From positions 2,356,001 to 2,420,000 of the forward strand of contig NZ_CP040330.1 of assembly GCF_005576615.1 (NCBI RefSeq): DNA of 64,000 nucleotides, written 5' to 3'. Below, one piece after another: positions 59,680 to 64,000 of this stretch (position 1 is the first letter of the stretch; each line of letters begins with the position of its first letter). This DNA is from Natrinema versiforme (GTDB taxonomy: Archaea; Halobacteriota; Halobacteria; Halobacteriales; Natrialbaceae). The translations under genes and the position numbers were made by a program. Below the pieces are notes generated by a model. The model ran no database searches, was not told where the DNA came from, and saw only the letters and a list, made by a program, of their open reading frames with translations.

Positions 59680-61018
59680 CTGCGGTCACCTCGTCAGTGT
59701 CCGTGTCGGGCGTTAACTGTTCCCGTTCCCGTCTGGCGATCGTCCGCCGCATCTCGTTCTCGACGATCATGTACCCCTCGTCGAAGCCCATCCCGGGCTT
59801 TGCGAGCACCTGCGCGGCGTCGGTCGCGAGCGCGACGTGGGCGCAGGCCCGCGCGGAGGTTTCCGTCTCGTTGCAGGTGCCGCCGAGGTAGGCTCGTGTT
59901 TCGGTCCCCTCACAGTAGCGGACGGCCTGCCCGCTGCGGTGGATACCCCCGAGGTCGGGCGTCTTGACCTGTACGAGGTCCGCCGCTTCGGCGTCGACGA
60001 ACGCCTGCACGTCCTCGAAGGTGTTACACCACTCGTCGGCCACGATGTCGACGCCGACGCCGGCCTCAGCCAGCCCCTCGCGGAGTTCGACCATCGCGTC
60101 GATCTGATCCGCGCGATTCCCGGCGTCCATCGGCCCCTCGATCTGGATCGGGTACGGGGCCGCGGCCGCCTCGAGCGCGGCGAAGTAGTCGACCACTTCC
60201 TCGCGGTCGTAGGGTGCCGCGAAGATCTCGCCGATCATGCCGTAGACGTCGATGTGGAAGCGGGGCTCGTACCCCTCGGGCCCCAGCTCCTGCGAGCGCT
60301 CGACGAGCCACTCGACGTACTCGAGCAGGACCTCGCCGTCCTCGCCGATCTTCTCGACGCTGTTGATCAGCGCGTGGGGCAGGACCGGCACGCCCTTGAC
60401 GAACATCTTTTCCGTGTTGTTGTAGCGGTCGTCGCCGGACTGGCCGAAGACCGGCACCGGCTCCGTCGCGGGCTCGGTTCCCAAGGCATCGGCCAGCACG
60501 TCCGTCCGCGTCGTGTTCTCGGCCTCGGCCGCTGCGGCGAGCAGCGCCTGCGAGACGCCGTAGCGGATCGCCGTGTGCAGGCGGTCGCCAGCACCAGACG
60601 CATTCGCGTCTGGTTGGCTCGAGGAAGCACCGCTTCCTCGAACGTCTACTTGCATGTTCTCGAGGGCCTCCGCGTTGTCGAGAAAGTCAGTGGCGTCCCG
60701 CCCCTCGAGTTCGTCGGCAACGGGGCCCTCGATGACGGGGGCGTACTCCGCGGCCTGAAAGAGCGGGTCGCGCCCGCCGGCACCGGAGTACTGGACCGCG
60801 GCGCAGTCGCCCCGCACCACGGTACCGTCGGCGAGTTCGATGTCGACGATGATCGTCTCACCGGCTTGGCGAATCTCGTCGAAGCCGTCGGTGACGGGGT
60901 CGCCCTCGTAGGTGAACCCGTCCTGCTGTGCGCCCCGCTTGATCGCGCGCTGGTCGTCGAAGAAGAACCCGGAATAACCGGGCGTGGCGTGTATTCCTGT
61001 AATTTCCATATCAGACAT
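59672..61018 (-). CDS. mal: Methylaspartate ammonia-lyase
   Basis: Enolase-superfamily lyase of 448 aa that converts methylaspartate to mesaconate and ammonia. Motifs include FFFDDQRAIKRGAQQDGFTYEG at the N-terminus, then ALINSVEKIGEDG, FHIDVYGMIGE, IQIEGPMDAGNRADQIDAMVEL, VDIVADEWCNTFEDVQAFVDAEAADLVQVKTPDLGGI with the catalytic Lys, and CNETETSARACAHVALAT. The region RGSGASSSQPDANASGAG (about residues 127-144) looks like a short insert and is encoded by two adjacent hairpins. Start ATG 61018 overlaps the stop of the mutase E gene; ATG 61009 is an alternative. Confidence 0.94.
   Translation of the reverse strand: MSDMEITGIHATPGYSGFFFDDQRAIKRGAQQDGFTYEGDPVTDGFDEIRQAGETIIVDIELADGTVVRGDCAAVQYSGAGGRDPLFQAAEYAPVIEGPVADELEGRDATDFLDNAEALENMQVDVRGSGASSSQPDANASGAGDRLHTAIRYGVSQALLAAAAEAENTTRTDVLADALGTEPATEPVPVFGQSGDDRYNNTEKMFVKGVPVLPHALINSVEKIGEDGEVLLEYVEWLVERSQELGPEGYEPRFHIDVYGMIGEIFAAPYDREEVVDYFAALEAAAAPYPIQIEGPMDAGNRADQIDAMVELREGLAEAGVGVDIVADEWCNTFEDVQAFVDAEAADLVQVKTPDLGGIHRSGQAVRYCEGTETRAYLGGTCNETETSARACAHVALATDAAQVLAKPGMGFDEGYMIVENEMRRTIARREREQLTPDTDTDEVTADD
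60594..60641. repeat. Two tandem perfect hairpins inside the mal gene
   Basis: CCAGACGC-ATTC-GCGTCTGG (60594-60613) and TCGAGGAAGC-ACC-GCTTCCTCGA (60619-60641), stems of 8 and 10 bp, separated by five bases. They lie within the coding sequence and supply a Ser/Ala/Gly-rich stretch. They resemble inserted short palindromic elements. Confidence 0.65.
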
Positions 61019-62444
61019 CACCCTGTGGTCGGCCGATGAGTTTCCCGTCGCTGATCGCGTCGACGTCGTCCGCGACCATCCGGAACGACTGGTCGCGGCC
61101 CTCGGTGTCGGCGCGCTGGGACAGTCTGGCCTTGTGAATCTCCTTGATGTCGTCGTCCATCTCGAGGTCGGCCCACTCGAAGATGCGGACGCGACCGTCG
61201 TCGTCCCGGGCGGGCAGGACAGCGCCCGCCGCGCTGTCGCTGGGTGCGAACGGAACGTCGAGCGCGCCGGAGTCGAAGGCTTTGAGCGTCCCTTGGACGA
61301 CGTCGCCGTCGCCGTGCTCGAAGATGGTGTCCATCAGACACCGGGTCTCGCGCTCGATGAGGTCCTGTTCCTCCTCGATGCCGTCGATGTCGATCTGCTG
61401 TTCGATCGCCATGTCGATGACCTGCCGCGTCGTGCGCAGGCCGGCCGAGTTGGCCTCCTTGGTCGGCACCCCCTGGAACTCCTGTGGGGACTTGGTGATG
61501 ACCTTGTCCGGCCGAGCGATGGCGGCGGTCATGCCCCCGAGGCTGATGACGCCGTTGGCGCGGGCCTCGTCCGGCGGGAAGCCGCCCATCCACTCGTGGA
61601 AGACGGTCGTGACGACGACCTCGTCCGGGAGGTACTCGTTGCCGAGTTTCTTCAGGGCGTTCAGGGCGGCCACGTCCTGGACGACGTTGCCGACCTGCCC
61701 GTAGCCGAGCGTGATCGAGCGCACGCCCTGCGTGGCGGCGAGCTGGCCCTCGACGATCATGATCGCGATCGCGATCGACGGCGGGACCAAGGTGCCGGTA
61801 AGGGGACCGAACGGCTCGCGGTTGATCCGAACGCCGCGTTCGGTGTAGGCCCCCGCCAGCCGGTCGACGAACTGCCACTTCTCGATGGTCTCCTCTAAGC
61901 CGTGGCGTTTCGTGTACGGAATGTTGTAGGAGATCGGGCCGCCCTCGAAGCTCTGGAAGCCGCCGGCGAAGGTAATCGCGGCGAGCAGTCGAGCGTCCGG
62001 GGTGCCGTGGCGGACCTCGATCGGCGCGTCGATCGCGTCGATCAGTTCGCGACAGCCGTCGACGCCGTGGTTCACCGCCGGGAAGCCGTTGAGCGTGTCG
62101 TCGCCCGTCTCGAGGGCCTTGTCGAGGCCCTGCTGGGCCTTCTCGTACTCGTTGTCGCGCGTATACGAGTCGATGGTGGTCGGCAGGAGATCGGCCTGCC
62201 CCTCCTGATGGAGGTATCGCAGCAGTTCGATCTGGTCGTCGAGCCGGGGGACGCCGGCCCGCGGTTGGAGGAGGGGTTTGTCGGCCGACTCGAGGATGTC
62301 GGCGAATCGCTTGTGATCCGGCAGCGACTCGTGGTACTCGATGGCTTCCTCGAAGTCGACGGCTTCGCCCGTCGGCCAGTTCGACCGAATTTCCTCGTCG
62401 ATACGCCGTAGCTCGTCGGACGGAATCCGTTCGTCTCGTATCAT
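61011..62444 (-). CDS. glmE: Glutamate mutase (methylaspartate mutase) large subunit E
   Basis: Large subunit of adenosylcobalamin-dependent glutamate mutase, 477 aa. Conserved areas include RAGVPRLDDQIELLRYLHQEGQADLLPTTIDSYTRDNEYEKA, EVRHGTPDARLLAAITFAGGFQSFEGGPISYNIPYTKRHGLEETI and TQGVRSITLGYGQVGNVVQDVAAL. With the small subunit it interconverts glutamate and threo-3-methylaspartate. ATG 62444 abuts the stop of the S-subunit gene (TAG|ATG), and the 3' end overlaps mal, so the genes are translationally coupled. The alternative name is mamB. Confidence 0.95.
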   Translation of the reverse strand: MIRDERIPSDELRRIDEEIRSNWPTGEAVDFEEAIEYHESLPDHKRFADILESADKPLLQPRAGVPRLDDQIELLRYLHQEGQADLLPTTIDSYTRDNEYEKAQQGLDKALETGDDTLNGFPAVNHGVDGCRELIDAIDAPIEVRHGTPDARLLAAITFAGGFQSFEGGPISYNIPYTKRHGLEETIEKWQFVDRLAGAYTERGVRINREPFGPLTGTLVPPSIAIAIMIVEGQLAATQGVRSITLGYGQVGNVVQDVAALNALKKLGNEYLPDEVVVTTVFHEWMGGFPPDEARANGVISLGGMTAAIARPDKVITKSPQEFQGVPTKEANSAGLRTTRQVIDMAIEQQIDIDGIEEEQDLIERETRCLMDTIFEHGDGDVVQGTLKAFDSGALDVPFAPSDSAAGAVLPARDDDGRVRIFEWADLEMDDDIKEIHKARLSQRADTEGRDQSFRMVADDVDAISDGKLIGRPQGDV

Positions 62445-62885
62445 CTAGGAACTAATCGTGGCGCGTTCCGACTCCGTCGGTGTGATCTGGAGATCCTCGC
62501 GCAGCGCGGCGACCGCGTCTTCGGGATCGGTTTCGGAGTCGAAGACGCGGTCGAACCCGAGCTCCCGGAAGGTCTTCCGGGTCTGCTCGAAGTCGTCCTG
62601 TCCGACGGCGAGGTTGCCGCCGATGTAGCTGACCGCGTCGACGCCCCGCTCCTCGAGGACGCCGTGGAATCCCTGACAGTCCTGCTCGGCGTGGCCGTAG
62701 AGCGACGAGACCAGTACAGCCTGTGCGTCGTGGGCTACCGCAGCCTCGGCGAACTCCTCTTGGGAGGTCTGAACGCCGAGGTTCACGACATCGAAGCCGG
62801 CTGCACTGAAGGCTTGCTCTAAGATTGTGATGCCAACGACGTGGGCATCGGAGCCGATCACGCCGAGGACGACCGTTTGGGACAT
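62445..62885 (-). CDS. glmS: Glutamate mutase (methylaspartate mutase) small subunit S
   Basis: Cobalamin-binding subunit, 146 aa. The cobalamin-binding motif D-x-H-x-x-G is seen in GVIGSDAHVVGITILEQAF, followed by the VNLGVQTSQEEF, LVSSLYGHAE and YIGGNLAVG strands of the Rossmann-like B12 domain. The start is set at ATG 62885 (MSQTVVLGVIGSD), in agreement with the TATA-like element centred about 29 nt upstream; the frame to 62927 is probably not translated. First gene of the leftward methylaspartate-cycle operon. Also called mamA. Confidence 0.95.
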   Translation of the reverse strand: MSQTVVLGVIGSDAHVVGITILEQAFSAAGFDVVNLGVQTSQEEFAEAAVAHDAQAVLVSSLYGHAEQDCQGFHGVLEERGVDAVSYIGGNLAVGQDDFEQTRKTFRELGFDRVFDSETDPEDAVAALREDLQITPTESERATISS

Positions 62886-62911
62886 CGTGTTCGGAACCAT
62901 GAGGAACTCGG

Positions 62912-62917
62912 GTATAA
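62912..62917 (-). promoter_or_regulatory. TATA box of the methylaspartate-cycle operon
   Basis: TTTATA on the minus strand (TATAAA at 62912-62917 on the plus), centred about 29 nt before the ATG at 62885. It fits the leaderless or nearly leaderless pattern and supports ATG 62885 as the start. Confidence 0.5.
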
Positions 62918-63060
62918 ACTTAATCATCTTCCATGATAATACTCCTTATACATCCTAACAGCGTCCCTATGGCGATCGTTCACACTCAACGCGATGCTCG
63001 AGGATAACTTCATGATCGATAGTAAAGTTTAGGTGCTGGTTTCGCAAGGTGGCTACACAC

Positions 63061-64000
63061 ATGGGAGCACTCTCGAACCTTCGCGTCGTGGATCTGACCC
63101 AGGTGCTCGCTGGGCCGTACTGTACGATGCTGCTCGCGGACCTCGGAGCGGACGTCGTCAAGATCGAGCGACCGGGCGGCGATATGATCCGGTCGAACCC
63201 GCCGTTCGTCGACGATCCCGAGGAAGAAGCCTACGGCGGCTACTTCCAGAGCGTCAACCGCGGCAAGAAGAGCATCGAACTGGACTTCGGCGAGGAGGAA
63301 GACCGCGAGGACTTCCTCTCGCTCGTCGAGGAGGCCGACATCGTCGTCGAGAACTACCGTTCGGGCACGATGGAGAAGTACGGGCTGGGCTACGAGACGC
63401 TGACGGAGTACAATCCGGACCTCATCTACTCCTCGATCCGGGGCTTCGGCGACCCGCGGACGGGCGAAACCGAGCGGCAGGGCCAGCCCTCCTTCGACCT
63501 CATCGCGCAGGCGCTGGGCGGCGTCATGGAGACCACCGGCCAGCCCGACGGCCCGCCCACGAAGACCGGTCCCGGCGTCGGCGACCTCTTTACCGCGACG
63601 CTGAACTGCATCGGCATTCTGGCCGCCGTGAACCACCGCGAACAGACCGGCGAGGGCCAGTACGTCGACACCGCCATGTACGACTCGATGCTCAGTTTCA
63701 CCGAGCGCGCCATCTACCAGCAGTCCTACACCGGCGAGGCCCCCACCCGCCGGGGTAACTCCCACCCGACGCTGTTCCCCTACGACGCCTTCGAAACCGC
63801 CGACGGCTACGCCGTCATCGCCGCGTTCAACAACAACCACTGGGCCGAACTCTGCGACGTGATGGGCCGCGAGGACTTGGCCGAGGAGTACCCCACGACC
63901 CCCGAACGACTCGAGCACCGCGAGGCCCTCCGCGAGGAACTCGCCGCGTGGGCCATCGAGCAGACGAACGACGAACTCGTCGGCGCGCTCGAGGGACGGG
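63061..64000 (+). CDS. mct: Family III CoA-transferase, probably succinyl-CoA:mesaconate CoA-transferase, cut at window end
   Basis: CaiB/BaiF-type CoA-transferase, at least 313 aa. The N-terminus GALSNLRVVDLTQVLAGPYCTMLLADLGADVVKIERP is typical, followed by QSVNRGKKSIELDF and a catalytic-region Asp in SFDLIAQALGG. The frame runs to the window end, so the C-terminus is missing. It begins at ATG 63061, divergent from the mutase operon by 175 bp. In the methylaspartate cycle it would transfer CoA from succinyl-CoA to mesaconate. Family III also includes other enzymes, so the substrate is inferred from context. Confidence 0.9.
   Translation, partial: MGALSNLRVVDLTQVLAGPYCTMLLADLGADVVKIERPGGDMIRSNPPFVDDPEEEAYGGYFQSVNRGKKSIELDFGEEEDREDFLSLVEEADIVVENYRSGTMEKYGLGYETLTEYNPDLIYSSIRGFGDPRTGETERQGQPSFDLIAQALGGVMETTGQPDGPPTKTGPGVGDLFTATLNCIGILAAVNHREQTGEGQYVDTAMYDSMLSFTERAIYQQSYTGEAPTRRGNSHPTLFPYDAFETADGYAVIAAFNNNHWAELCDVMGREDLAEEYPTTPERLEHREALREELAAWAIEQTNDELVGALEGR

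Noticed and set aside
1-64000. CRISPR array
   Set aside because: No set of regularly spaced identical repeats of 25-40 bp was found, and no cas genes are present.

Overview
This 64-kb window is chromosomal DNA from a haloarchaeon, probably of the Natrinema/Haloterrigena type. The evidence is very high G+C, acidic proteins, a proteasome beta subunit, bat-type and CBS-HTH regulators, a methylaspartate-cycle cluster, and TATA boxes about 27 nt upstream of start codons (leaderless transcription). No rRNA, CRISPR array or complete insertion sequence was seen. Gene calls rest on reading translations and motifs, not on database searches.

Layout. 1-5.4 kb: a truncated sodium symporter, an SDR dehydrogenase, a response regulator, a glycerophosphodiesterase, a YjbQ-family protein and a HEAT-repeat protein. 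5.5-13.3 kb: a leftward operon of two PrkA-type kinases, a YeaH-type VWA protein and SpoVR. 14-22 kb: conserved small proteins, an MFS carrier, an AtoE-type fatty-acid transporter, an HxlR regulator facing a flavin reductase, and an ABC-2 exporter. 22.3-26.3 kb: a second ABC-2 exporter with overlapping genes, one of whose permeases carries a PrsW-like C-terminal part. 26.3-45.6 kb: an FNT channel fused to two Usp domains, stress proteins, regulators, TenA, psmB, a sugar-type oxidoreductase facing a ThuA-like protein, ribose-1,5-bisphosphate isomerase, Mrp, a UDG-fold protein and several haloarchaeal unknowns. An 84-bp foldback element lies at 35.2 kb.

45.6-55.5 kb: a tRNA-Ser(UGA) gene with an AT-richer integrated island behind it. 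Element A (about 8.4 kb) is bounded by the intact tRNA and a 79-bp direct repeat of it. It carries a leftward block of unknown genes, a divergent control region with an inverted repeat, a lipoprotein and two tyrosine recombinases. To its right lie at least two further tRNA T-arm fragments bounding element B (about 1.3 kb). B has two membrane-associated ORFs and the last ten codons of a recombinase related to A's. The site has evidently been used repeatedly, and the copies share terminal sequence.

55.8-64 kb: a GntP-family permease, then the methylaspartate-cycle genes. Leftward are glutamate mutase S and E, methylaspartate ammonia-lyase, mesaconyl-CoA hydratase and beta-methylmalyl-CoA lyase; divergent is a family III CoA-transferase cut by the window end. 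Together they would convert glutamate through methylaspartate, mesaconate, mesaconyl-CoA and methylmalyl-CoA to glyoxylate and propionyl-CoA, for growth on acetyl-CoA-yielding substrates.
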